A stretch of 64,000 bases of DNA from an uncultured Muribaculaceae bacterium (GTDB taxonomy: Bacteria; Bacteroidota; Bacteroidia; Bacteroidales; Muribaculaceae). Of this stretch, positions 6,761 through 16,194 are shown piece after piece. Position 1 is the stretch's first letter. Each line of letters opens with the position of its first letter. Both the position numbers and the translations under genes were made by a program. The stretch is from the NCBI GenBank assembly GCA_910586565.1, contig CAJUIT010000005.1, positions 94,984-158,983 on the forward strand, given 5' to 3'. The notes below the pieces were generated by a model, which was not told the origin of the DNA, ran no database searches, and was given only the letters and a program-made list of their open reading frames with translations.

Positions 6761-9682
6761 TTATTTTACAAGTACCTTCTTGCCGGCGATGATGTAGAGC
6801 CCGGGGGCGAGGGATTTCACATCCTCCTGCGAGGCATTGCGCTTGATGCACATGCCCTGCATGTTGTAGATGTCGTTGGGGCGCTCGGGTTGGGCGATGG
6901 TATCTATTCCGATTTCATCCACACCGGCAGCATAATCCTGAACGGAGAACTCTGCTACGGGAGCGTTGGCATAGAGAGTCTCGGCAATGATCTTGCAATC
7001 GGTCACAACGTCGCCGTCGGCCTGAGCGCTTTCGCCGCCTCGGTCCACAAGAGTCACATTGCCCTCGTTGTCAACGGTGGCGAACTCAGGGTTGGTCGAG
7101 CGCCAGAAGATGTAGGGGAGCGAGGCATTGGCAGGTGACATAGTAACCGAGAACTTGTAAGTTTCGCCGGGTTTGAGAGCCACGGTAGCTTTGCCTTCTA
7201 CTTCTAAATTATCGATAGGGATCAGGTCGTAGCCAGAGAAGCGATACCAGCAGCGGGTGAAGTTGTAATATGTATCCACGTAGCCGGGTGTCACATAGAG
7301 AGGACAGTCGTAGTAGCTGAACGAATTGTTGTTGGCGGCGGGGGGAGTGAGGGCGGTGATGCTAACGCCGGCCAGCTCATTGGCGCCATCGAAAGCTTTC
7401 TCACCTATCTCTGTCACCTCGCTGCCGATAGCGATGTTCTTGATATTGTTGCCGGCGAAGGCATTGTCGCCAATGGTCTTGGCGTGGGGAGGGAGTACAA
7501 GTTCGGTAAGGCCGCAGCCGTTGAAGGCATTAGCGCCTATGGTCTCGATAGAGCTGCCGAAGTTTACAGTGCTGAGGTTAGCAGCCCCGTTGAACGCATT
7601 GTCGGAAATTGCAGTAACGGCGTTGCCGTAAGTGACCGTTGACACATCGGAGCCGATGCATCCTGTCAGATTGCGGCCAATATAAATATTCGCTATGGCA
7701 GTATTTTGCAGGATGTCAGCCCCGATGCTGATTTCTTTGTTTCCATCCTCAAGAATAAATGAATTCAACTTTGAGCATCCATTAAAGGCACCGTCGCCAA
7801 TGGTGGTTACCGAGTTGGGGATGGTGATGCTTGCCAAGCCGTAGCAACTGCGGAACGCGTCATTGCCGATATAGGCCACCGAGTTGGGGATGTCGATGCT
7901 TGTAAGTTCTGAGCAATGATTGAACGCGTCGTTGCCGACATAGGTCACCGAGTTGCCGATTTTGATGCTGGCCAAGCCGTAGCAATAATTGAACGCGCCG
8001 TTGCCGATATAGGTCACCGAGTTGCCGATTTTGATGCTGGCCAAGCCGTAGCAACTGCGGAACGCTTCATTGCCGATATAGGTCACCGAGTTAGGGATGT
8101 CGATACTTGTAAGTTCTGAGCAATCACGGAACGCGCCGTTGCCGATACAAGTCACCGAATTGGGGATGTCGATACTTGTAAGTTCTGAGCAATAATTAAA
8201 CGCGTCGTCGCCGAGATGTGTCACCGAGTTGCCGATTTTGATGCTCGTCAGACCGCCGCAATCTCTGAACGCGCCGCCTTTGATAGAAGTCACCGAATTG
8301 GGGATGTCGATGCTTGTAAGTCCTGAACACCCACGGAAAGCTTCCGAGCCGATAATGTTTAATGTCTCAGGAAGTTTAACTTCGGTAAGACCTGAGCAGT
8401 ATCTAAATGCATTAGCCCCTATGATCTTGAGCTTTTTTGGCAATACAAGCGATTTTAATGTTGAGTTGCCATAACTGTTGCCAATGACATCATAGCCGAT
8501 AGACGTTACAGTATAGAATTTATCATTCCAGACCACACGTTCGGGTATGGACATTGTAGTCATACTGCTATAATCTCCTTTTACAAGAGCCACATCGTTT
8601 TCGCTTATACGACGATAGTTGAACACATCGTCGCTAAAAGCTGTCGCAACTTCGCCGGCTTCGTCTTTCAGATTCGAGAATTTCTCCCACTCCGAAGGAA
8701 GGTAATCATTTAAAGTTCCTGCAGGCACGGTGACCTCAATGGAATAGTCCTGGAAAGAATCATTGATATCAGGAGGGAGTATGGCTTGCACATTTAGACC
8801 ATTTAAGCCATTGCATTTATAAAATGCACGATAGCCGATAGAAGACACCGAGTTAGGGATTGTAAACACACCCTTGATATTATCAGGCACAAAATACAAC
8901 TCGGTTTTATCATTGTTCCAAATGCATCCATCCTCCACGCAACTGCCCTCGGCCGGATACCCGATAGCAATTACATTATACGGAAATGGATTGCCTATTG
9001 ACTTAGGATATGCTGATTTTATCATACCACGGCAACCGTTGAAGGCATTATCGCCGATAGAAGTCACCGAGTTAGGGATGATGAGGCTTCCCAGTTGGCT
9101 GCAATCTTTGAAGGCTTCATCGCCGATAGAAGTCACAGAGTAGGGGATGTCGATGCTTCTCAAAGCGCTGCAAGCTTGGAACGTACTGCTGCCGATAGAA
9201 GTCACCGAGTAGGGGATGTCGATGCTTCTCAAAGCGCTGCAAGCTTGGAACGCACTGCTGCCGATAGAAGTCACCGAGTTAGGGATGTCTATGCTTTCCA
9301 GGGCGCTGCAATTTTGGAATGCAGCGCCGCCGATTGAAGTCACCGAGTTAGGGATGGTAACATGATTCAGATCGCATCCATAGAACGAAACGAAGCCAAT
9401 TTCAACCACTGAATATGTAGTGTTGTCATAAGAAACTTCTGATGGAATTACCAATGTTCCGGAAACAGCATTGCCGGGCTTCATCCTTCCCTCCAACGTG
9501 CTGTAATAACCTTTCGCAGTCCGGACAGTTTTGTATGTGTAACTAATCACTTCGTAGTTAAGGGTCTGCCCTTCGTAGGTGAAGGTAAAGGCGGAGAGCT
9601 GCGTCGGAATCAGCGTCAGCAGCATCAGCCACAGTAGCACCGGCAACGAAGCCGATACTCGTTTGTGTAGTTTTTTACTCAT
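6761..9682 (-). CDS. BspA-like leucine-rich-repeat surface protein with Big2 domain
   Basis: A 973-residue secreted protein. Residues 1-31 form a signal peptide (basic MSKKLHKR, then LLWLMLLTLIPTQLSA). From about residue 75 come LRR_5 repeats of about 23 residues of the type LxSIDIPNSVTSIGxxAFxxC in two blocks (about 75-300 and 390-800) split by a non-repeat spacer. Several units are nearly identical at DNA level, for example the 69-bp tandem copies near 9135-9270, showing recent expansion. A Big2-like domain (VALKPGETYKFSVTMSPANAS) follows, then a tail with IYNMQGMCI and LAPGLYIIAGKKVLVK, the Bacteroidales C-terminal form linked to surface display. BspA relatives bind host matrix proteins or other bacteria; the ligand here is unknown. 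The gene sits behind a long structured leader (9976-10299). Confidence 0.93.
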   Translation of the reverse strand: MSKKLHKRVSASLPVLLWLMLLTLIPTQLSAFTFTYEGQTLNYEVISYTYKTVRTAKGYYSTLEGRMKPGNAVSGTLVIPSEVSYDNTTYSVVEIGFVSFYGCDLNHVTIPNSVTSIGGAAFQNCSALESIDIPNSVTSIGSSAFQACSALRSIDIPYSVTSIGSSTFQACSALRSIDIPYSVTSIGDEAFKDCSQLGSLIIPNSVTSIGDNAFNGCRGMIKSAYPKSIGNPFPYNVIAIGYPAEGSCVEDGCIWNNDKTELYFVPDNIKGVFTIPNSVSSIGYRAFYKCNGLNGLNVQAILPPDINDSFQDYSIEVTVPAGTLNDYLPSEWEKFSNLKDEAGEVATAFSDDVFNYRRISENDVALVKGDYSSMTTMSIPERVVWNDKFYTVTSIGYDVIGNSYGNSTLKSLVLPKKLKIIGANAFRYCSGLTEVKLPETLNIIGSEAFRGCSGLTSIDIPNSVTSIKGGAFRDCGGLTSIKIGNSVTHLGDDAFNYCSELTSIDIPNSVTCIGNGAFRDCSELTSIDIPNSVTYIGNEAFRSCYGLASIKIGNSVTYIGNGAFNYCYGLASIKIGNSVTYVGNDAFNHCSELTSIDIPNSVAYIGNDAFRSCYGLASITIPNSVTTIGDGAFNGCSKLNSFILEDGNKEISIGADILQNTAIANIYIGRNLTGCIGSDVSTVTYGNAVTAISDNAFNGAANLSTVNFGSSIETIGANAFNGCGLTELVLPPHAKTIGDNAFAGNNIKNIAIGSEVTEIGEKAFDGANELAGVSITALTPPAANNNSFSYYDCPLYVTPGYVDTYYNFTRCWYRFSGYDLIPIDNLEVEGKATVALKPGETYKFSVTMSPANASLPYIFWRSTNPEFATVDNEGNVTLVDRGGESAQADGDVVTDCKIIAETLYANAPVAEFSVQDYAAGVDEIGIDTIAQPERPNDIYNMQGMCIKRNASQEDVKSLAPGLYIIAGKKVLVK

Positions 9683-9975
9683 GTTGTTTTGGTTTTGTGT
9701 TTATTTGTTGATTGATTCTGGTTGTTTTCTTCATTGCATTGGATGCAATATCCTGAAATTCTTCGGAATTGAGGGCTTGATAGGCATTGTAATGCCGGAA
9801 TGGCCGGAAGCTTTTCAGCGATTTTTGAGCGCAACAATTCCATCCCGACCGTGGTATCACACTCTGAACGGGAAGCTATGTTGTGATGTTGATAAAGGAT
9901 TTGCCAGAGGGATTCTTTATTCACTGTGAAAGCTATGCCTTGGTCTTCCTCTCGTCGGCGATAATGTTTGGTACG

Positions 9976-10053
9976 AAAAAAAGCGTAGGAATCTGTATCT
10001 GTTACCGTCCTACTTTCTGAGGCTTCTCGCATTGCCCATTTCCTGTCGGACGG
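9976..10053 (-). terminator. Attenuator with overlapping antiterminator helix, leader A
   Basis: On the minus strand GTAGGA (10013-10008) pairs with TCCTAC (9990-9985), followed by GC and seven Ts (9982-9976), a standard intrinsic terminator about 290 nt before the LRR start codon. An alternative helix pairs CCGTCC (10053-10048) with GGACGG (10010-10005), which shares bases with the left terminator arm, so the two cannot form together. Confidence 0.6.
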
Positions 10054-10299
10054 CAACTGCAGAAGCCCACGCTCGTATATGTAATATGCACGTCCGACAG
10101 TGTCCTTCACAAGACACATTGCCGGATGCAGGGTATTACATATCCACGGGCATCTACCGTTGCTCCTCCTTGACAGGAAAATGAAATTTTGCGAGAATTT
10201 CAGAAAGTCAAGAATCAGCGCGGATAAACGCTTTCCATTATGTTATTTCAACATCCCGCCTCACATATTCCCGAAGCGGGCTTCTGCTATGGCGAGTTG
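9976..10299 (-). ncRNA. Structured 5' leader RNA, copy A, upstream of the LRR gene
   Basis: From the predicted start near 10299 the transcript runs over 600 nt before the LRR start codon, and its first 320 nt are clearly homologous to the leader at 51213-51525. Shared blocks in order: GCAGAAGCCCG (10287-10277), AAAGCGTTTA (10234-10225), TTCTTGAC (10214-10207), GTAGATGCCC (10157-10148), GTGGATATGTA (10147-10137), GGCTTCTGCA (10067-10058). The first and last blocks are complementary (GCAGAAGCCC with GGGCTTCTGC, 10 bp) and would close a domain of about 230 nt. A terminator follows. An open frame at 9679-10119 overlaps it, but its start lies inside the RNA domain and it is probably not a gene. 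Confidence 0.7.
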
Positions 10300-10305
10300 C
10301 TGTTG

Positions 10306-10336
10306 CAAAAGTAGTTATAATTTTTGTGCTTTGCAA
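10306..10336 (-). promoter_or_regulatory. Bacteroidetes promoter of leader A
   Basis: Minus-strand TTG (complement of 10334-10336), 20 bp, then TACTTTTG (10313-10306), an excellent match to TTG-N19-21-TAnnTTTG. It drives transcription leftward into the leader and LRR gene. Confidence 0.8.
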
Positions 10337-10474
10337 TTATTTTAACTGTGCCGGATAATTCTTAACACATTTCACTCTCCGGCAGAACTATCATGTGAGT
10401 AGTTGGTTGTCACACTACGCGATTCGGCGCCTAACACCCAAAATGGCATCAAAATGCTTTCTCTCCGTGACTTG

Positions 10475-10499
10475 GGTGTGTCATGAATTTTGACACACC
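10475..10499 (-). terminator. Hairpin after the secreted protein gene
   Basis: GGTGTGTCA pairs with TGACACACC around ATGAATTT, 65 bp past the stop of the 10564-11673 gene. No T-run. The same GTGTGTCA/TGACACAC core recurs at 47941-47970. Confidence 0.5.
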
Positions 10500-10563
10500 G
10501 CCATGCAAGTATGTATCATTGACTACCGATTTTGCTATGGCTGCTATCAAAAAGCGGAGGGGG

Positions 10564-11673
10564 TTACTGGATGAAGGGGCGGACGAGGTCGACGAAGTTT
10601 TCGAGGGGGATGGTTTGGCCGGCGGTGAAGTGAACGCGGTGGAGCTCGCCGTTGAGGATGAGGTCGACGTCGGTTTCCTGCGCCATGTAGTCCTTGGGGT
10701 AATAGGAGATGTTGCCACCGGTCACGTTGCCTTTTTCCCAACGGAAGCTGATTTTAAATGCTGCGAGAGCCTCCACATCAGCGGCCTCTCCATCGGCGGA
10801 GCGTGTGGCGCTAAACGGGAGGAAATCAATGCGGTCGGTCGTTGTGCGAAGCACCACATCGGTGTGCCCTTCAGCATCGGTCGCCATGATATCCGTGGCC
10901 TCGGGTTGGCCGGCGACGGCCGGAGCGGCAACGGAGGTGTAGGTAACCTGCTCCTCTTCAAGGGGTGCGTCGTTGGCTATGAGGCGATAGGCATCCAGGC
11001 CATCGCTCAACCGCAGCGATGCCCGGAACACGCGCAGACGGGCGAGATCGGGCTCTGCCGATTTCACCGTTGATATTACGAGCGTGGCTCCTTTCATGTA
11101 GTTAAGGGTGAGCGAAGCATCGGGGTTGGTGGTTATGTTGCCTGCCCCGGGGATAACTTTGAGGATTGTTGTGAAGTCGGAGCCGCCGGGAAGCGTCCCT
11201 TTCATGGTGATGCGGTCGTCGAACGACTTGATTTCGCCTGCATAATCCGACTTCAACACAATTGTGCAAAACAACGGCAATTCATCGCTGTAGGTCATTA
11301 CGAGCACCGAATCGGCCGGGGAAGCAAAGTATTTTTCATTTATCCTGCCGTTGGTGAGGTCGATATCGGTAAACGCAACGTCGGTTGATGAATCAAGGCC
11401 GCGTCGATAGCCGGTGATACGGCTGCCGAGCGGCACGGAATGGTAAATCGTGAGGGTTGACAGGTTGGTTTCTCCGTCGTTTATCTCGATATGCTCATCG
11501 GGATATGTGCCATAGATTGTTGCCGCGGTGAGAGCGCCACCAATCTTTACAGCCTCGGCCGCCTCGCGTGCGGGCTTATCAAAGGTTAAAGAGTCGGCTT
11601 TTGCGGCCGCTGCCGACAATGAAACCGCAGCTCCCGCAAGAGCCGCGCAAATGAATATGAGTTTTTTTAACAT
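10564..11673 (-). CDS. Secreted protein of unknown function
   Basis: A 369-residue protein with a clear signal peptide (MLKKLIFICAALAGAAVSLSAAAAKA). The mature part is rich in beta-prone, acidic and Thr/Ser segments, with no cysteine pair, lipobox or catalytic motif that I recognise; it ends FTAGQTIPLENFVDLVRPF. It stands alone between the LRR leader promoter and the GH125 unit, with a candidate -7 box (TAATTTTG, complement of 11693-11700) very close to the start codon. Most likely a periplasmic or surface-exposed protein; no function can be assigned. Confidence 0.75.
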   Translation of the reverse strand: MLKKLIFICAALAGAAVSLSAAAAKADSLTFDKPAREAAEAVKIGGALTAATIYGTYPDEHIEINDGETNLSTLTIYHSVPLGSRITGYRRGLDSSTDVAFTDIDLTNGRINEKYFASPADSVLVMTYSDELPLFCTIVLKSDYAGEIKSFDDRITMKGTLPGGSDFTTILKVIPGAGNITTNPDASLTLNYMKGATLVISTVKSAEPDLARLRVFRASLRLSDGLDAYRLIANDAPLEEEQVTYTSVAAPAVAGQPEATDIMATDAEGHTDVVLRTTTDRIDFLPFSATRSADGEAADVEALAAFKISFRWEKGNVTGGNISYYPKDYMAQETDVDLILNGELHRVHFTAGQTIPLENFVDLVRPFIQ

Positions 11674-11815
11674 GTCAACAAATTTTCCGCCGCAAAATTA
11701 CTCATTTGTTTCCAAATATCGCCCACTCCCCAGTAGACCCCAAAACATTCCTACATAAACTTTAGAGCATCAGTAAGTCATGAAAATTATTACGTATATG
11801 AGAAATATAGAAACT

Positions 11816-11933
11816 TTATATCCTTGCCGGAGTTTTTTCGGCTCCTTTCACCCTCATCTTCAGTCGTGTAGCACGCTACACTCCTTCATCTTCGGGCAAA
11901 AATCGCTCGAAAAAACTTCCGTCAATGATATAA
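11816..11933. repeat. 118-bp near-perfect palindromic intergenic element
   Basis: The outer arms are inverted copies: TTATATCCTTGCCGG and AGTTTTTTCG (11816-11840) against CGAAAAAACTTCC and GTCAATGATATAA (11908-11933), with one gap and a few mismatches. At the centre is an exact palindrome, GTGTAGC-AC-GCTACAC (11866-11881), and both arms share the centre (about 11874). Intermediate sequence is also partly complementary. It contains no gene and lies in the 446-bp gap before the GH125 gene. Candidates are a MITE-like or REP-like element or a large RNA hairpin. Confidence 0.75.
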
Positions 11934-12119
11934 AATAATTTCCACGACTTACTTATTCGCGGATATGTTATAACTCCGGATGGGGTAATTGGGGCGGGGA
12001 TTTAGCGGAAAGGGGTGGAATGGTCGTTCTTAAGGGTAGGCAGGCTGATGCCCGGATGGAACTGCCGGCAGGTTTTGCCGGTGGCGGAGATGTGGGATGA
12101 AAACAGCCTGAAAATAACC

Positions 12120-13634
12120 ATGATGAAACGATTTGCGATATTGATTGCCGCAGGCGCAATTGCTGCGGCGCAGGCTTCGGGAAGCTGTGCGGGAACGGGT
12201 ATTGAGAAAAAGGGCGCACCGGTGTGCGACAACCTGAGAGTGTGCGTCACCGACAACGTGAAGGGGGCGGCGATGCCGCAACCCGACTACACAGTGAGTT
12301 TGCGTCCACAAAAAGGTGAACGGCTATTTCACTCAAAGGTGGTTGAGCGGCAGATTGCGAAAATCAAGGCACAGCTCACCAACAGAAAGTTAGCATGGAT
12401 GTTTGAGAACTGTTTCCCCAACACTCTCGACACCACGGTGCACTACCGCACCGGCGAGGATGGCAAACACGACACGTTTGTCTACACAGGCGACATCCAC
12501 GCCATGTGGCTACGCGATTCGGGGGCACAGGTGTGGCCCTACGTTCAACTTGCCAATGCCGACCCCGAGCTGAAGGATATGATTGAAGGGGTGATACGTA
12601 GGCAGTTCAAGTGCATTTTGCTCGACCCCTACGCAAACGCGTTCAACGACGGCCCCACGGGGGGAGAATGGATGACCGACCTCACCGACATGATTCCCGA
12701 TGTGCACGAGCGCAAATGGGAAATCGACTCGCTGTGCTACCCGCTGCGTCTGGCCTACGAATATTGGAAAGTGACCGGCGACGCAAGCATTTTCGACGAC
12801 GAATGGCTCGCCGCCATGAACCGCATATATGCCACTCTCATCGAGCAGCAGCGCAAGGAGGGTGTGGGCCCCTATAAGTTCCAACGTCGCACCGAGCGCG
12901 CCCTCGACACCCTCAATAACAACGGGCTCGGAGCACCCGTGAAGCCCTGCGGCCTAATCGTGTCGAGTTTCCGCCCGGCGGACGACGCCACCACACTGCA
13001 GTTTCTTGTCCCCTCCAACTTCTTTGCTGTGTCGTCGCTGCGAAAGGGAGCCGAGATTCTGTCGACGGTCAACGGCGACCACGAATTTGCCGCACGCTGC
13101 AATGCCCTGGCCGACGAGGTGGAGGGAGCCTTGAAAAAATATGCCGTCTACAATCACCCTGAATTCGGTGAAATCTATGCTTTCGAGGTCGACGGCTTTG
13201 GAAACCGAATGCTGATGGACGACGCCAATGTGCCGAGTCTGCTTGCAATGCCCTACCTTGGCGATGTTGCCGTGGACGACCCAATCTATCAGAATACCCG
13301 CCGCTTCGTGTGGAGCGACAGCAACCCCTACTTTTTCAAAGGTGTGGCCGGCGAGGGTATCGGCGGCCCCCATATTGGCTACGGAATGGCGTGGCCCATG
13401 AGCATTATGATGAAAGCCTTCACCTCAACCGACGACAACGAGATTCGCGAATGCGTGGCGATGCTTCTCAACACCGATGCCGGAAAGGGATTCATGCACG
13501 AATCGTTCAATGTTGACGACCCCGCCGATTTCACCCGCGAATGGTTCGCGTGGCAGAACACCCTGTTCGGCGAACTCATAATGAAACTTGTGAACGAAGG
13601 TAAAACCGACCTTCTCAACTCCATCCCCGAATAA
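12120..13634 (+). CDS. GH125 exo-alpha-1,6-mannosidase
   Basis: The start is taken at the ATG at 12120 (MMKRFAILIAAGAIAAAQAS), which opens a signal peptide; the frame extends upstream but without signal-like sequence. The 504-residue protein contains YTGDIHAMWLRDSGAQVWPY, diagnostic of family GH125 (formerly DUF1237), metal-independent inverting alpha-mannosidases, and later GPTGGEWMTDLTDMIPD and EGIGGPHIGYGMAWPMSI. These enzymes release terminal alpha-1,6-mannose from mannans or N-glycan cores, here probably in the periplasm. It is the first of three same-strand glycan-processing genes (spacing 37 and 9 bp), with no SusC/SusD pair nearby. Confidence 0.93.
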   Translation: MMKRFAILIAAGAIAAAQASGSCAGTGIEKKGAPVCDNLRVCVTDNVKGAAMPQPDYTVSLRPQKGERLFHSKVVERQIAKIKAQLTNRKLAWMFENCFPNTLDTTVHYRTGEDGKHDTFVYTGDIHAMWLRDSGAQVWPYVQLANADPELKDMIEGVIRRQFKCILLDPYANAFNDGPTGGEWMTDLTDMIPDVHERKWEIDSLCYPLRLAYEYWKVTGDASIFDDEWLAAMNRIYATLIEQQRKEGVGPYKFQRRTERALDTLNNNGLGAPVKPCGLIVSSFRPADDATTLQFLVPSNFFAVSSLRKGAEILSTVNGDHEFAARCNALADEVEGALKKYAVYNHPEFGEIYAFEVDGFGNRMLMDDANVPSLLAMPYLGDVAVDDPIYQNTRRFVWSDSNPYFFKGVAGEGIGGPHIGYGMAWPMSIMMKAFTSTDDNEIRECVAMLLNTDAGKGFMHESFNVDDPADFTREWFAWQNTLFGELIMKLVNEGKTDLLNSIPE

Positions 13635-13671
13635 AAAACGTTCAGTTGCCTAATCAACCTGTGAAATTCTC

Positions 13672-16185
13672 ATGAAACACTTATATCTTGCCGGGACAAT
13701 ACTTATAGCCGGTGTGTTATTCCCGTCAACAACCTGCGCCCGCACAGAAACCACATTCACGCATGGATGGAAATTCGCACGGGTCGATGCCGACGGCACA
13801 CAAAAAGCTTGGCAGGATGTGCGTGTGCCCCATGACTGGGCTATTCATGAACCGTTCTCAGGCGATTACGATGTGCAGAATGTCGCCATAAAGCAAAACG
13901 GCGAAATTGAAAGCAGCGAAAAAACCGGTCGCACCGGCGGTTTGCCCTATATGGGTAAAGGGATTTACACCACCACGTTTGAAGTTCCCGACACAACCGG
14001 ACAAGTGTTCACCCTTGTGTTCGACGGTGCCATGAGCAACCCGCAGGTAACGGTAAATGGCAGGCATGTGGGGCATTGGGCCTATGGCTACAACTCTTTC
14101 TATCTCGATTTACCGGGGGGCACAATCAATCCGGGAGAAAACACTCTCACGGTAGAACTTGAGAACCACACGCAGTCATCACGATGGTATCCCGGAGCGG
14201 GACTATACCGCAATGTTCACCTTGTGACCACATCGCGGGTTCATGTTCCAACCTGGGGAACCTACGTCACCACTCCCTATGTATCGGCCGAGGAAGCCTC
14301 AGTGAAACTTACCACCGAAATCAAAGGGGCCGAGAAGGGGGAGGCAATCGGGGTGAACACCGACATCATAGCTCCCGACGGAACGATAGCGGCCACAAAC
14401 AACTCAACATACTATGCTCACGGGCAAACCTTCACCCAAAACTTCTTGATTGAAAAGCCATTGCGATGGTCGCCTGATTCGCCGTGGCTCTATGTTGCCC
14501 GAACCACATTAACCGTTGACGGTAAGCCTGTTGACGAATACTCCACCCGCTTCGGCATACGCTCACTTGACTTTATTCCGGAAAAAGGATTCTTTCTCAA
14601 CGGGGAATACACCCGTTTCAAGGGTGTGTGCAACCATCACGACCTCGGCCCGTTGGGTGCGGCAATCAACCGCTCGGCCCTGCGCCACCAGATTGTAATG
14701 CTCAAGGAAATGGGGGCCAACGCCATAAGAACATCACACAACATGCCGGCACCCGAGCTCGTTGAACTTTGCGACGAGATGGGAATGATGCTCATGGTGG
14801 AAGCTTTCGACGACTGGGGATTCAACCCCAAATGCCCCAACGGATATGGCAAGATTTTTGGAGAATGGGCAGAAAGAGACATGACCAACATGGTGCGGCA
14901 CTACCGCAACAACGCATCGGTGATGATGTGGAGCCTCGGAAACGAAGTTCCAAGCCAATGGAACCCCGACGGAATTGCCGAACTCCAAATGCTACGTGAC
15001 ATTGCCCATCGTGAAGACCCCACACGCCCTGTGACCTGCGGCCTTGACCAATACGATGCTGTCATCAACAACGGTTTTGCAGCGGCACTTGATATTCCGG
15101 CATTCAATTACAAGCCGCAATACTACCCCGAGGCCTACGCTCTGTTACCTCAAAAGCTGATGTTGGCAGCCGAGACAGCCTCGACCGTATCGTCGCGTGG
15201 AATATATATGTTCCCGATGCGATTATCAAATTATGCGAAATATGATAACCACCAGTCATCATCCTACGACATGGAATACGGAGGCTGGTGCAACATCCCC
15301 GACCTCGATTTTTCTATGGACGATGATTATTCGTGGCTCATCGGCCAGTTCGTGTGGACAGGGTTCGACTATCTCGGCGAACCTTTCCCCTACGATTCCG
15401 CCTCCTGGCCTAACCACTCGAGTATGTTCGGCATCATCGACCTCGCATCCATTCCAAAGGACCGCTATTGGCTCTACCGTTCGCAATGGAACACAAAGTC
15501 GCCCACCCTCCACCTGCTGCCCCATTGGACATGGCCGGGGCGCGAAGGTGAAGTAACCCCTGTGGTGGCTTACACATCATGGCCAAAAGCCGAACTGTTT
15601 GTCAACGGAAAATCGGCAGGCGTCAAAGAAAAGGCTACTGACAAAAAACTTGATTTTTCCGAAATCGCATCCCTCCCCTGGAGTGACCGCGACAAAAAAA
15701 GAAACGTGGCGCTTCGCAATGATTCAATTGCCATGAGCCGTTACCGCCTGATTTGGGACGATGTTGTGTATGAACCCGGCGAATTGAGAATCGTGGCATA
15801 CGATGCTGAAGGGAATCCCGTTGATGAACTCGTGACAAAAACCGCCGGGAAAGCCCATCATATTGTTCTGACTCCTGACCGCACGGAAATAACAGCCGAT
15901 GGCAACGATTTGGTTTACGTCACCGTGCAGGTAGCCGACAAGAACGGCACGATTGTGCCTACTGACACCAGGATGGTTAACTTCAACGTAGACGGAGACG
16001 CAGAATTTCTGGCAACCGCCAATGGCGACCCCACATGTCTGCTCAGTTTCTATTCCCCGAAAATGAAATTATTCAGCGGAGCTGCCACAGTCATTTTGCG
16101 AGCCGGAACCAATTCCGGAACAGCAACCCTCACCGTAACAGCCCCAAATGTAAAACCTGCCACCATCACAATAAACGTTAAGTAG
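13672..16185 (+). CDS. Glycoside hydrolase family 2 (beta-galactosidase-like)
   Basis: An 837-residue exported enzyme with signal peptide MKHLYLAGTILIAGVLFPST. Sugar-binding domain at the N-terminus (VRVPHDWAIHEPF, SSRWYPGAGLYRNVHL), then an immunoglobulin-like domain and a TIM barrel with FKGVCNHHDLGPLG. The acid/base Glu is in MMWSLGNEVPSQWN; the nucleophile Glu is probably in MLAAETASTVSSRG. After the barrel come a DUF4982-type module (VAYTSWPKAELFVNGKSAG) and an invasin-like Ig module (DLVYVTVQVADKNGTIVP). This architecture is usual for Bacteroidetes GH2 beta-galactosidases; the substrate is not certain. It sits between the mannosidase and aldose epimerase genes. Confidence 0.9.
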   Translation: MKHLYLAGTILIAGVLFPSTTCARTETTFTHGWKFARVDADGTQKAWQDVRVPHDWAIHEPFSGDYDVQNVAIKQNGEIESSEKTGRTGGLPYMGKGIYTTTFEVPDTTGQVFTLVFDGAMSNPQVTVNGRHVGHWAYGYNSFYLDLPGGTINPGENTLTVELENHTQSSRWYPGAGLYRNVHLVTTSRVHVPTWGTYVTTPYVSAEEASVKLTTEIKGAEKGEAIGVNTDIIAPDGTIAATNNSTYYAHGQTFTQNFLIEKPLRWSPDSPWLYVARTTLTVDGKPVDEYSTRFGIRSLDFIPEKGFFLNGEYTRFKGVCNHHDLGPLGAAINRSALRHQIVMLKEMGANAIRTSHNMPAPELVELCDEMGMMLMVEAFDDWGFNPKCPNGYGKIFGEWAERDMTNMVRHYRNNASVMMWSLGNEVPSQWNPDGIAELQMLRDIAHREDPTRPVTCGLDQYDAVINNGFAAALDIPAFNYKPQYYPEAYALLPQKLMLAAETASTVSSRGIYMFPMRLSNYAKYDNHQSSSYDMEYGGWCNIPDLDFSMDDDYSWLIGQFVWTGFDYLGEPFPYDSASWPNHSSMFGIIDLASIPKDRYWLYRSQWNTKSPTLHLLPHWTWPGREGEVTPVVAYTSWPKAELFVNGKSAGVKEKATDKKLDFSEIASLPWSDRDKKRNVALRNDSIAMSRYRLIWDDVVYEPGELRIVAYDAEGNPVDELVTKTAGKAHHIVLTPDRTEITADGNDLVYVTVQVADKNGTIVPTDTRMVNFNVDGDAEFLATANGDPTCLLSFYSPKMKLFSGAATVILRAGTNSGTATLTVTAPNVKPATITINVK

Positions 16186-16194
16186 TCCACTCCC

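Noticed and set aside
9679..10119. A 146-codon minus-strand frame overlapping the LRR start codon
   Set aside because: It begins inside the conserved leader RNA domain, crosses the terminator hairpin, overlaps the LRR start, and the matching frame in leader B is interrupted by a stop. Better explained as leader RNA.
12015..12119. Upstream extension of the GH125 gene
   Set aside because: The extra 35 codons lack a signal peptide, while the ATG at 12120 opens a clear one.
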